From positions 186,001 to 250,000 of the forward strand of contig CAVZHY010000005.1 in NCBI GenBank assembly GCA_963775235.1: 64,000 nt of DNA, written 5' to 3'. Below are positions 9,193 through 17,737 of this stretch, piece after piece. A program made the position numbers and the translations under genes. The DNA comes from JBBDMC01 sp963775235 (lineage in GTDB: Bacteria > Pseudomonadota > Alphaproteobacteria > Rhizobiales > Kaistiaceae). The first letter of the stretch is position 1. The number at the start of each line of letters is the position of its first letter. Under the pieces are notes generated by a model. That model was given only the letters and a program-made list of their open reading frames with translations, was not told the DNA's origin and ran no database searches.

Positions 9193-9550
9193 CCTTGGGT
9201 TTCCTTTTTAGGCGATTTTCTATGCGCCGAATTTCATGCGGCGACATAACACTGATCCTTCGAAACAGCCTTCGTGCTATCGCCGCTTGATCCGGATCCT
9301 TTGGTCGGAAACGCAACACGTTAGACCGTGAGTCAGCGAGCCGTTGAAGTTCCTCAGCCTCCTCACTCGATAGGTTTAGCCATGCAGCGAACTTGGCAGG
9401 ATAACCTTCGGGCGGCTTCTTCTGTCCGAGTTCAACCGCCGAAATAAACGCAACAGAACATCCAAGCGATACCGCCTGATCTACCATGCGCAACTTGCGC
9501 GAATTGCGATGCTCCCGGCACCTTGCGCCGAACTGAGTAAGAGCGCCCAT
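9170..9550 (-). CDS. XRE-type helix-turn-helix regulator
   Basis: 126 residues from ATG 9550, with a strong ribosome site (GGAGG) about 8 nt upstream. The N-terminal half has the layout of a Cro/C1 HTH: FGARCREHRNSRKLRMVDQA, then a recognition-helix region (SVAFISAVELGQKKPPEGY) and a WLNLSSEEAEEL segment. The C-terminal half is rich in Arg/Lys (RRLFRRISVMSPHEIRRIEN) and lies where a dimerisation or linker segment is expected. It overlaps the downstream ImmA-like gene by 23 nt, which suggests coupled translation and that the regulator is the protease's substrate. Composition differs from the GC-rich core genes on both sides. Confidence 0.8.
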   Translation of the reverse strand: MGALTQFGARCREHRNSRKLRMVDQAVSLGCSVAFISAVELGQKKPPEGYPAKFAAWLNLSSEEAEELQRLADSRSNVLRFRPKDPDQAAIARRLFRRISVMSPHEIRRIENRLKRKPKDDGPSIR

Positions 9551-9634
9551 TTTTTGCCTCCTCCCGAATGCCCAAAATCAACCCAAAGGTTGAATTGGAT
9601 TACACAAAACTGCGCGAGTTCGAGCCTGTTGCCC

Positions 9635-9837
9635 TCACTGGTGCTTCAAATAGTCACTCAACGATCGAGCCCCGTTTCCGCCAGAAGCGTCTCAAGTTTC
9701 ATGTCGCTTCTTCGTCCTGCGGCGAAGTCTTCGCCGTAGATTTCCCGCAAGGTGCCAATCTCGGTATTGCCGTTCTTTCGTCTGATTTCGCCGTTCGCGT
9801 CGCGATGGCGTCCATCCAGCCTATGTTGTGATTTCAT
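9635..9837 (-). CDS. Small conserved protein downstream of nrdJ (frameshifted)
   Basis: Function unknown, but the sequence has the look of a conserved alphaproteobacterial small protein: MKSQHRLDGRHRDANGEIRR, then KNGNTEIGTLREIYGEDFA, then RRSDMKLETLLAETG. ATG at 9837 has an AAGGAG ribosome site 8 nt upstream and lies 14 nt after the nrdJ stop, so it is probably co-transcribed with nrdJ. In the written frame the ORF stops at 9658 after GLDR. A one-base shift near 9665 restores SLSDYLKHQ and a TGA at 9635-9637, which fits the expected C-terminus (SLS-DYLK). About 66 residues when repaired. It has no signal peptide or membrane segment and is probably cytoplasmic. Confidence 0.6.
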
Positions 9838-9851
9838 CTCGAATCTCCTTT

Positions 9852-12800
9852 CTAGCTGCACCCCGTGGTCGACCCGCACGTGTCGCATTTCAAACACGTG
9901 CCGTTGCGCACCAATGTGAAGTTGCCGCACTCGGGGCAGGCGTCGCCCTCGTAGCCGCGGAGGCGTGCCTCGGCGATGCGTTCGGCCTCGCGCGCGGCGG
10001 CTTCGTTTGCAGGCGTGGCCTTAGCGTGGGTGCCGGCGGGCTTGAACGTGCCGTCGGCCTTCGTGGCCGGTCGTGGCCGGGCAGGCGCGGGGGCGGCGGC
10101 CGGCTCGGCGAGGCCCGCCTTCAATGCCGGGGCCTCGACCCGCTTCAGCGCGGTTGCGCCGAAGGTGGTGACATTGGTCGAAGCGCGCGCGGTCGTGGCG
10201 CCGGCAGCGGTTCCGCCTGCAGCCCCTGGCTCCCCGCTTGCGCGGGGATGAGCGGATGAGGGCTCCCCGCCCCCGATCGCGGTCGAGGGCGTGCCTTCGC
10301 GGGGACGAGCAGAGGTAGGACCGGCTCCGGCGGTGGCCGTGCCCGACGGACCGGCCGCGGTGCCGGCACCCGCCTTGTCGACCAGCGCCAGCGGGCGGCG
10401 GCCGCGGATGAGGCCGTGGGAGACGGCCGCCTCGGGCGGCGCCTTGCCCTGGCTCTCGCCGGTGCCCATGGCGGTGGCGCCGATGTCGTCCGGGTTGACG
10501 TGGGCGAGGTCGTGGCGGCCGAGGTAGGAGATGGCGAGCTCGCGGAAGATGTAGTCGAGGATCGAGGTGGCGTTCTTGATCGCCTCGTTGCCCTGGACGA
10601 ACCCGGCCGGCTCGAACCGGGTGAAGGTGAACGCGTCGACGTATTCCTCCAGCGGCACGCCGTACTGCAGGCCGAGCGAGATGGCGATGGCGAAGTTGTT
10701 CATCAGCGAGCGGAAGGCGGCGCCTTCCTTGTGCATGTCGACGAAAATCTCGCCGAGGCGGCCGTCGTCGTACTCGCCGGTCCTGAGATATACCTTGTGC
10801 CCGCCGACCACCGCCTTCTGGGTGTAGCCCTTGCGGCGGTTGGGGAGCTTCTCGCGCTCGCGCACCGCATGCTCGATGATGCGTTCCACGATGCGTTCGG
10901 CCATCGCCTCGGCACGCGCCGCGGCGGGCTTCGCCGTGATCTCGGCCGCCACCTCCTCCGGCTCCTCGTCCTCCTCCGCGATGAGCTGGGCGGAGAGGGG
11001 CTGCGACAGCTTGGAGCCGTCGCGATAAAGCGCGTTCGCCTTCAAGGCGAGTTTCCACGACATCATGTAGGCGTTCTTGCAGTCAGCCACCGTGGCGTCG
11101 TTGGGCATGTTGATCGTCTTGGAGATCGAGCCCGAGATGAACGGCTGCGCCGCCGCCAGCATCTTGATGTGGCTCTCCCATGACAGGAAGCGCTTGCCGA
11201 GCCGCCCGCAGGGGCTCGCGCAGTCGAACACCGGCAGGTGCTCCGGCTTGAGCCCGGGCGCGCCTTCCAGCGTCATCGCCCCGCAGACGTAGGTGTTGGC
11301 CGCCTCGATGTCCGCCTTCGAGAAGCCGAGGTGGACGAGGAGATCGAAGGCCGGGTCGGAAAGCTTCTCCTCCGGCACCATCAGCGCGCTCATCTGGGCG
11401 TCGCCGATGGTCCAGCGATTGAACACGAACTTGATGTCGAAGGCCGACTTCAGCGTGTCGTTGATCTTGGCAATGGTGGCGTCGCTGAAGCCCTTCGCCT
11501 TCAGCGTCTGGCGGTTGATGCCGGGTGCGCCGTCGAGGTTGCCGTGGCCGACGGCGTATTCGATGATGCCCTTGATGGTGGCGTCGTCATAGCCGAGCAC
11601 GCGCAGCGCCTCCGGCACCGCGCGGTTGATGATCTTGAAGTAGCCGCCGCCGGCGAGCTTCTTGAACTTCACCAGCGCGAAGTCCGGCTCGATGCCGGTG
11701 GTGTCGCAGTCCATGACCAGGCCGATCGTGCCGGTCGGCGCGACCACCGACGCCTGGGCATTGCGGTAACCGTTGATCTCTCCGAGCATGACGGCCTGGT
11801 CCCACGCCCGGCGCGCGTGGGCGACGAGGCGCGCGTCGGGGCAGTTGGTGGCGTCGAGCGGCACCGGGTCGGTGTGCAGGTCCTCGTAGCCGGCGGCGTT
11901 TCCGTAGGCGGCGCGTCGGTGGTTGCGCATGACGCGCAGCATCGCGTCGCGGTTCCGCGTCGTAGCCGGCGAAGGCGCCGAGTTCGCCGGCCATGTCGGC
12001 CGAGGTGGCATAGGCGACGCCGGTCATCAGTGCCGTGATGGCGGCGCAGATCGCGCGGCCCTCGTTCGAATCGTAGGGGATGCCCGACGACATCAACAGG
12101 CCGCCGACGTTGGCGTAGCCGAGGCCGAGGGTCCGGTACTCCCATGACAGTTCGGCGATCCGGCGCGCGGGGAACTGCGCCATCATCACCGAGATTTCCA
12201 GCACCATCGTCCACAGCCGCACGGTGTGCTCGAACGAGTCGACGTCGAAGGAGAGGTCCGCCGCGCGGAACTGCAGCAGGTTGATCGATGCGAGGTTGCA
12301 CGCCGTGTCGTCCAGGAACATGTACTCCGAGCACGGGTTCGACGCCCGGATCGGCCCCGAGGCGGGGCAGGTGTGCCAGTCGTTGATGGTGGTGTGGAAC
12401 TGCAGGCCCGGATCGGCCGACTGCCACGCCGCGTTGCCGATCTCCTCCCACAGTTCGCGGGCGGGCAGCGTCTTGGCGACTTTCTTGTCGATGCGATTGA
12501 CGAGGTTCCATGGCTCGTCGTTCTCGACCGCGCGCAGGAAGTCGTCGGCAATCCTGACCGTGTTGTTGGCGTTCTGGCCGGAGACGGTGAGGTAGGCCTC
12601 CGAATCCCAGTCGGTATCGAAGATCGGGAAGTCGATGTCGGTGTAGCCCTGACGCGCGAGCTGGATGACGCGCAGGATCGTGTTCTGCGGCACCTGCGCC
12701 TTCCTCGCCGCGCGGATCTCGCGCTTGAGCGCCGGGTTCTTCGCCGGGTCGAAGCAGGAGTCGCCCGGCCCCTCGCAGTTGACGCAGGCGCGCAGGATCG

Positions 12801-13758
12801 CCTTGCAGTGGCCCGCCACTACCCGCGAGCCGGTGACCAGTGCTGCGACCTTCTGCTCCTCGCGGACCTTCCAGTTGATGAACTGCTCGATGTCGGGATG
12901 GTCGGCATCGACCACCACCATCTTGGCGGCGCGGCGCGTGGTGCCGCCCGACTTGATGGCGCCGGCGGCGCGATCACCGATCTTGAGGAAGCTCATCAGC
13001 CCCGACGACTTGCCGCCGCCGGACAGCTTCTCGCCTTCGCCCCGCAGTCTGGAGAAATTGGAGCCGGTGCCCGAGCCGTACTTGAACAGCCGCGCCTCGC
13101 GCACCCACAGGTCCATGATGCCGCCCTCGTTGACGAGGTCGTCCTCTATGCCCTGGATGAAGCAGGCGTGCGGCTGCGGATGCTCGTAGGCGGTCTCCGA
13201 CGGCGACACCCGGCCGGTCTTGTGGTCGGCGTAGAAATGTCCCTGGCTCGGCCCGTCGATGCCGTAGGCCCAGTGGAGACCGGTGTTGAACCACTGCGGC
13301 GAGTTGGGCGCCGCCTTCTGGGTGGCGAGCATGTGGCGCAATTCGTCGAAGAAGGCGCGCGCGTCCTCTTCCGTATCGAAATATCCACCCTTCCAGCCCC
13401 AGTACGTCCATGTGCCGGCGAGGCGATCGAACACCTGGCGGGCATCCTGCTCGGAGGTGGTGCGCTCCGATTCGGGGAGCGCCGCAAGCGCCGCCTGGTC
13501 GGGGACCGAGCGCCACAGCCACGAGGGCACGCTCGTCTCTTCGACCTTCTTCAGACGGACCGGGAGGCCGGCCTTGCGGAAATATTTCTGGGCGATGATG
13601 TCGCCGGCCACCTGGCTCCACGACGCCGGGACATCGAAGTCCTCCAGCCGGAAAACGACCGAGCCGTCCGGATTGCGAATTTCACTCCGCGTCTTGCGGA
13701 ACTCAATGCCGTCGTAAGCCGACGAGCCTGCCTTCGTGTAGCGCCGTTCGATCCGCAT
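9852..13758 (-). CDS. nrdJ: Vitamin B12-dependent ribonucleotide reductase, class II (frameshifted)
   Basis: Reduces ribonucleotides to deoxyribonucleotides using adenosylcobalamin, independent of oxygen. Start ATG at 13758 (MRIERRYTKAGSSAYDGIEF); the ORF extends to 13890 without support. Visible family blocks include SPQWFNTGLHWAYGI, YGSGTGSNFSRLRG, GGTTRRAAKMVVVDADHPDI, SNPCSEYMFLDDTACNLASI, APTGTIGLVMDCDTTGIEPD and FISGSISKTINMPNDATV. The C-terminus carries a zinc-ribbon-like CPECGNFTLV plus CLKCDTCGSTTGCS. The frame breaks once, near 11955-11962, between AFAGYDA and NRDAMLRVMRNHRRAAYG. Joined length is about 1300 residues. A linker between LIRGRRPLALVDKAG and the zinc ribbon carries a Pro/Ala/Arg-rich insertion encoded by a palindromic repeat (10228-10316). 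Expression is probably NrdR-controlled. Confidence 0.93.
10228..10316. repeat. Palindromic (REP/RPE-like) element inside the nrdJ coding region
   Basis: Two related units in tandem, each opening with GGCTCCCCGC and closing with a GCGGGGA-GAGC-like end. Unit 1 (10228-10260) forms CCCCGC-TTGC-GCGGGG. Unit 2 (10261-10316) has CCCCGC at its left and GCGGGG at its right around a longer middle segment. Read in the nrdJ frame it encodes stretches such as HPRASGEPG and ARPREGTPS, the kind of peptide seen when dispersed palindromic repeats are translated. It lies in the variable linker before the C-terminal zinc ribbon and keeps the frame open. Confidence 0.6.
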
Positions 13759-13863
13759 CGTGTCTGCCCCAATCTCCAAGTTTACCGCGCCCGCACCCTG
13801 GCGCGAGAGCCAAAAGACGCCTGACGGTCTGTCCTGGCCACCCTCACGACTGGGAGAGAGCGA

Positions 13864-13911
13864 TCCCCAGTTCTTGTGTCCGACCGTCACCCCAAACGCT
13901 AAATATAGTGT
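13864..13911 (-). promoter_or_regulatory. NrdR box pair upstream of nrdJ
   Basis: Strong box at 13896-13911, ACGCTAAATATAGTGT on the plus strand, 14 of 16 positions matching an ACACTATATATAGTGT palindrome. A weaker box ending in TTGTGT lies at 13864-13879, 32 bp away centre to centre, which is the helical spacing expected for cooperative NrdR binding. The strong box covers the predicted -10 element, as expected for a repressor site. Confidence 0.65.
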
Positions 13912-13930
13912 TACCGACCAGCGATGTCAG
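13902..13930 (-). promoter_or_regulatory. Predicted housekeeping-sigma promoter of nrdJ
   Basis: Reading on the minus strand: -35 CTGACA (13930-13925), 17-nt spacer, -10 TATATT (13907-13902). Each hexamer is close to consensus and the spacing is ideal. Transcription would begin near 13895, giving a leader of about 137 nt before the nrdJ ATG. No cobalamin-riboswitch B12-box was seen in this leader. Confidence 0.6.
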
Positions 13931-14353
13931 TGCTATTGCCGACAAAAAAATTTGCCGGCTTCCGCAAAAAACCGCATAGCACCACCGTCTCGCGGAGGTG
14001 ACCAATTCAGCCAACCGCGCACCCCGAACCCGACACTTTTTGGAAGAATCCGGGGCCGCAAAACGCCCCCGGAGCGTCGCACGTGACGCTTGAATGACGC
14101 TATTCCGAGTCGCGCCGGAGCGTCAACGCGGGCTGTTCACAACCTCTTGCCCGGTGGCGGTGCCGGCCGGTCGTTGCACCGTCAGGGTTCCGCCGCCGAT
14201 CCGGCAAAATTTGCCCGAGGAGCGGTCAGCAAATTTCGTCGCGTGTGCCTATCCTGCAACGGACAGTCATGCTGGGCCCGGATAGATTACGGTCATCGTC
14301 GCGGGCCGCCGATTTTGCGGCCTTGGCGTCGGAGACAAACGCGGGGTCGTCTC
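13931..14353. other. Divergent intergenic region, nrdJ / outer-membrane protein array
   Basis: About 420 bp between the nrdJ promoter and the first porin-like gene. It contains A-rich runs near 13950-13970 and no convincing ORF; the plus-strand ORF open from 14090 is only a 5' extension of the gene starting at 14354. The promoter of the outer-membrane protein array is presumably here but was not pinpointed. Confidence 0.5.
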
Positions 14354-15080
14354 ATGACAAGGTCGTTCCTTCTGGCGTCTGCTGCCCTTGCGGTCGCAAT
14401 TCTTCCGCTCGGGGCCGTGCAGGCCCAGGAAGCGACGCCGTTCGACAATCCTGGCCTCTACTTCGGCGGGTACGCGGGCGTGGCGAGCGATCACTTCACG
14501 ATCAAGGACAACGGGATCGTCGAGGTGACGGGGAACGCTACCGGCTTCGTCGGCGGCGCGATTCTCGGCTACCGCTTCCGGCGGCCGCCGGACCGCATCT
14601 GGTCCACCGCGATCGAAGGCGAGTTCGGTTTCGGCAACATAGCGAGAGGGGTCGCAGTGCCCCGTGTTTCCGGATGCGGCGCCGTCCGCGCTTCCGCAGG
14701 CTGTTCCGGATACGGTCTGCGAGGTGCTGGACAACGAGCCCACGGTCTTCGACGCCGCGCCCGACGTTGCCTCGTACGAGCAGCACGGAGTCGCACGCTT
14801 TCGGGGGCTGTTCGGACTGCCTAACGGAAACATCGAGCCGTTCGGAGCGATCGGTGTCGCGATTACCGGGGTGGATTTCAATTATCTGGTCGACCCGAGG
14901 GCGACGCTGGTCGGCCTGACCGTCGGCGCGGGTGTCAATATCGCCCTTGCCCCGAACTTCTACATTCGCCCTGAAGTTCTTTACGACATTTACGGAACGC
15001 ACACGTTTCCGGACGGCGTGAGCATCGGGCTGAACACGTTTACGGCCAGGGTGGCCGCATTGATCAAACTGCCGCCCTAG
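14354..15080 (+). CDS. Outer-membrane beta-barrel protein, copy 1 (frameshifted)
   Basis: Predicted eight-stranded barrel of the Omp25/31-like porin family. ATG 14354 begins a signal peptide (MTRSFLLASAALAVAILPLG, cleaved near AVQA-QEA), followed by NPGLYFGGYAGVASDHF and a strand/turn pattern. The frame breaks in a G-run between 14643 and 14660: upstream reads GEFGFGNIARG, downstream (in another frame) reads CPVFPDAAPSALPQAVPD and ends TFTARVAALIKLPP with TAG at 15078-15080. Blocks such as EPFGAIGVAIT, GLTVGAGVNIALAPN and RPEVLYDIYG are shared almost exactly with the next gene. The aromatic-poor, proline-ended C-terminus is also seen in copies 2 and 3. The ribosome site is weak. Confidence 0.75.
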
Positions 15081-15101
15081 TCGGCGGATCGGGAGGGCGA
15101 C

Positions 15102-15797
15102 ATGAAACGTTCCCTGCTTTTGGCGACCGCGGCGCTTGGCGTCGCCATGCTGCCGCTCGGTGCCGCGAATGCGCAGGGGCCGACGCCCTTCGACAATCCG
15201 GGTCTCTACTTCGGCGTATACGCGGGCGCTGCCGCGGACCACTTCAAGACGACCGAAGAGATTGTCGTGGCGCCGGGCTCGCTCGACCAGTTCGTTGCGG
15301 GTTTCATCGTCGGCGACCGGTTCAAGCGTCCGCCGGACCGGATCTGGTCGGGGGCGATCGAAGGCGAACTTGGATTCCTCGGCGGGCACAATGAGGCCCT
15401 CACCGATCTGGCGCCGGGGATTACGTCGGAGGCCGACGGTGCTGCCGAACTCATCGACGGTGCCATCGACATTTGCGGGTACGACCACAATTCAGTGGGC
15501 CGTGTGCGTTTCCTGGCAGGCTTGCCGAGCGGTAACGTCGAGCCGTTCGGAGCGATCGGTGTGGCGATCACCGATGCCAACGTCTGCTACGACAGCGAAC
15601 CGGAGGGCGGCACATTCGTCGGCCTCACGCTTGGCGCCGGCGTCAACATTGCTGTCGCCCCGAATTTCCTGGTCCGGCCGGAAGTGCTGTACGACATCTA
15701 CGGCAAGAAGAACTATGGGGATGTATCCGTAGGGTTGCAGACCTTCACGGCGCGCGTGGCCGCGATCTTCAAGTTCCCGGCACCGCCACCGCCCTGA
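15102..15797 (+). CDS. Outer-membrane beta-barrel protein, copy 2
   Basis: Intact 231-residue paralog of the preceding gene, 21 bp downstream, with a strong ribosome site (GGGAGGG) before ATG 15102. Signal peptide MKRSLLLATAALGVAMLPLG, cleaved after ANA-QGP. The N-terminal block PFDNPGLYFGVYAG, the central RPPDRIWSGAIEGELGF and the C-terminal EPFGAIGVAIT / LGAGVNIAVAPNFLVRPEVL are near-copies of copy 1; the DNA shares exact runs of more than 20 bases there. The C-terminus ends FKFPAPPPP, so the classic terminal Phe sorting signal is masked by a Pro tail. Probably a surface porin or structural barrel; no substrate can be inferred. Two cysteines (IDICGYD and NVCYDS) might form a disulfide. Confidence 0.85.
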   Translation: MKRSLLLATAALGVAMLPLGAANAQGPTPFDNPGLYFGVYAGAAADHFKTTEEIVVAPGSLDQFVAGFIVGDRFKRPPDRIWSGAIEGELGFLGGHNEALTDLAPGITSEADGAAELIDGAIDICGYDHNSVGRVRFLAGLPSGNVEPFGAIGVAITDANVCYDSEPEGGTFVGLTLGAGVNIAVAPNFLVRPEVLYDIYGKKNYGDVSVGLQTFTARVAAIFKFPAPPPP

Positions 15798-15939
15798 CGC
15801 CGGGGGAGGCAAGCGGCTCGCGCCTCGAAAGGCAAGCAATGTGGCATAAGCGCCACGGACCTGGCCGCGGCGCCCGGCTAAAATGCCGGTAGAATGGCGT
15901 TCGGGAAATGACCGGACATAGACCTGCGGGGAGGGTCAA

Positions 15940-16593
15940 ATGAAACGTTCAGTTCTTCTGTCGACCGCAGCGCTTGCTATCGCCATCCTGCCGCTCGGTG
16001 CCGCTCAAGCGCAGGACGCCCTGAACACGTTCGAGGGGCCGTATATCGGCATCCACGGCGGCGGGTTCTTCGGCAATGTCACCGTGTCGGAAGAAGAGGT
16101 CTTTGGTGGACCGGTCAGCGGGTTCATCGGCGGCTTTCTCGCCGGCTACAATTTTCCCAAGTCGCCCGATCACCGCGTGATGTGGGGTATCGAGGGGGAC
16201 GTGGGCTTTGGCAGCATCACGGGCCACGGCACCGTCATGGATGACGTTCGGGACATCTATGGCTACGAGATCAACACGGACGGCCACCTGCGTGCCCGAA
16301 TGGAGTTCCCGCAGGGCAACTGGAATATTTTCGCCGCCGCTGGCGTGGCGTTCGCTAACCTGAAACTCACCGAAGACGAGACGCCCATGTACACCGGGAC
16401 CTTTGTCGGCCCGTCGGTTGGTGCCGGCATCGAGGGTGCACTCGGTCCGAATCTGATCGGGCGGGTGGAAGGCTTATACGACTGGTTCGGCAGCAAGAAC
16501 GTCCAATATGTGAACCAGGAATGGGGCAACGTACGACTATCCGGGTTCACTGCCAGGGCGGCCCTCATTCTGCGATTCCCGCCGCCACCGTAG
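15940..16593 (+). CDS. Outer-membrane beta-barrel protein, copy 3
   Basis: 217-residue member of the same family and the most diverged of the three. ATG 15940 has a GGGGAGGG ribosome site. The signal peptide MKRSVLLSTAALAIAILPLG, then AAQAQDA, is almost the same as in copy 2. The mature part (PYIGIHGGGFFGNVTV, GGFLAGYNF, WGIEGDVGFGSITGHG, GAGIEGALGPNLIGRVEGLY, ARAALILRFPPPP) matches the usual Omp25/31 pattern of a Gly-rich first strand and a GYN turn better than copies 1 and 2. It is separated from copy 2 by 142 bp that may hold its own promoter. Role in the outer membrane inferred. Confidence 0.87.
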   Translation: MKRSVLLSTAALAIAILPLGAAQAQDALNTFEGPYIGIHGGGFFGNVTVSEEEVFGGPVSGFIGGFLAGYNFPKSPDHRVMWGIEGDVGFGSITGHGTVMDDVRDIYGYEINTDGHLRARMEFPQGNWNIFAAAGVAFANLKLTEDETPMYTGTFVGPSVGAGIEGALGPNLIGRVEGLYDWFGSKNVQYVNQEWGNVRLSGFTARAALILRFPPPP

Positions 16594-16633
16594 GGCGGGG
16601 AGGGTATGCGGGAGCACGCGACACCCGCGCCGG

Positions 16634-17737
16634 ATGACCGTCGAAGTTGTCACTCCCGCCAAAGCGATGGCTGTCGCCCGCGCGGGCGCTGCGCGGCTCG
16701 CCGCCATGGTGCAGCCGGACGGCCGGTTCATCTACCGGTACTTTCCCGACAATCCGGAATTCGTGAACAACCGCTACGGCGAAGTGCGGCACATCGTGGC
16801 GGTGTGGGCGCTGATCGACTACGAGCGGGAAGGTTGGGCGATCCCCGGTTTGTCGGAGGCGATCGACCGCGCGGCCGAATTCATGGACTCCCGCCTCTTC
16901 GTGCCATACGGAGCGACCGACACGCTGTGCGTCATCGACGAGGGCTACGTAAAACTCGGTGGCAGCGCGATGGGGGTGGTGTCCGAGCTTGCCCTGCTCG
17001 CGCGTTCAGGAGACGCCAGGCGCATCGAACGAGCGGTGCGCATGGCCCGCTTCGTCGAATCGCAGAAACTGGACAACGGGGAGTTCATCCAGATCCGCAT
17101 CCCCGGTCCCGTCTCGACGCGCCACCCGATGCGGGCGGCGGAGTTCACCGGGCAGCCGATCCTGGCGATGGCGCTGGCGAGTGAGGCGACCGGCGACGAC
17201 CGGTATCTTGACCTCGCCCTCGAGCAGACGCGCAAGCTCGCCGACCGGAACCACGGCATCGGTTCGCTGACGCAGTGGATGGTCTATGCGCTGGAAGCGA
17301 TGGTCCGCATCCGCCGCGAGCAGTGGCTGATCGACTACGCCGCGCGCCTTGCCGCCTGGATGCTGACCGACGAGGCGACGCGCAAAGGCGGGGAGGCGAC
17401 ACCGCTCGGATGTCAGACCGAGGGTCTGCTCGCCTACGCGCGCATGCTCGCTGCACTTGGCGAGGACGGCGACCCAAGTCTCGACACCATCCTCAAGGCC
17501 GTGGCGCGCAACCTTCGGCGCCAACTGCGCTTCCTCCACACCGATGGCGGATTCTTCCGCAGCCTCGAGATCCGCGAGGTCAGGATCGACTACATCACCC
17601 ACCACGTGACCGGATTCCTCGGCTACGCGCGCCTCATGCAGGCGCGCGAGGCCGGGAGAAAAACCGCGCGGTCAGGGAAACTGCCGCAGGGCGAGCCCAA
17701 CCGTCGACAGGGTCAGGACGGCGTCCAAGGCTCGTAG
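16634..17737 (+). CDS. Predicted (alpha/alpha)-toroid protein, unknown function
   Basis: 367 residues from ATG 16634; no signal peptide. The sequence is a series of paired helices with conserved aromatic and acidic positions (HIVAVWALIDYER, YGATDTLCVIDEGYVKLGG, AEFTGQPILAMALASEATGD, LTQWMVYALEAMVRIRR, GCQTEGLLAYARMLAAL, IDYITHHVTGFLGYARL). This resembles six-hairpin glycosidase, epimerase or LanC-like folds. Repeated Asp/Glu in loops could be catalytic, but the family cannot be named. The start has only a weak ribosome site and lies about 40 bp after the porin array. The last 25 nt overlap the 3' end of the convergent NDUFA12-like gene, and the final 30 residues are low-complexity, so the true C-terminus may differ slightly. 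Confidence 0.7.
   Translation: MTVEVVTPAKAMAVARAGAARLAAMVQPDGRFIYRYFPDNPEFVNNRYGEVRHIVAVWALIDYEREGWAIPGLSEAIDRAAEFMDSRLFVPYGATDTLCVIDEGYVKLGGSAMGVVSELALLARSGDARRIERAVRMARFVESQKLDNGEFIQIRIPGPVSTRHPMRAAEFTGQPILAMALASEATGDDRYLDLALEQTRKLADRNHGIGSLTQWMVYALEAMVRIRREQWLIDYAARLAAWMLTDEATRKGGEATPLGCQTEGLLAYARMLAALGEDGDPSLDTILKAVARNLRRQLRFLHTDGGFFRSLEIREVRIDYITHHVTGFLGYARLMQAREAGRKTARSGKLPQGEPNRRQGQDGVQGS

Noticed and set aside
9568..9831. Plus-strand ORF opposite the small gene behind nrdJ
   Set aside because: The minus strand has a strong ribosome site and a conserved-looking protein once one base is repaired; the plus-strand ORF has neither.
12226..13824. 532-residue plus-strand ORF opposite nrdJ
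   Set aside because: Composition is typical of the antisense frame of GC-rich coding DNA, it has no recognisable motif, and the minus strand encodes nrdJ with clear family blocks.
13759..14350. Cobalamin riboswitch in front of nrdJ
   Set aside because: A B12-box-like sequence was sought by eye on the minus strand and not found; NrdR-type sites explain the control region.
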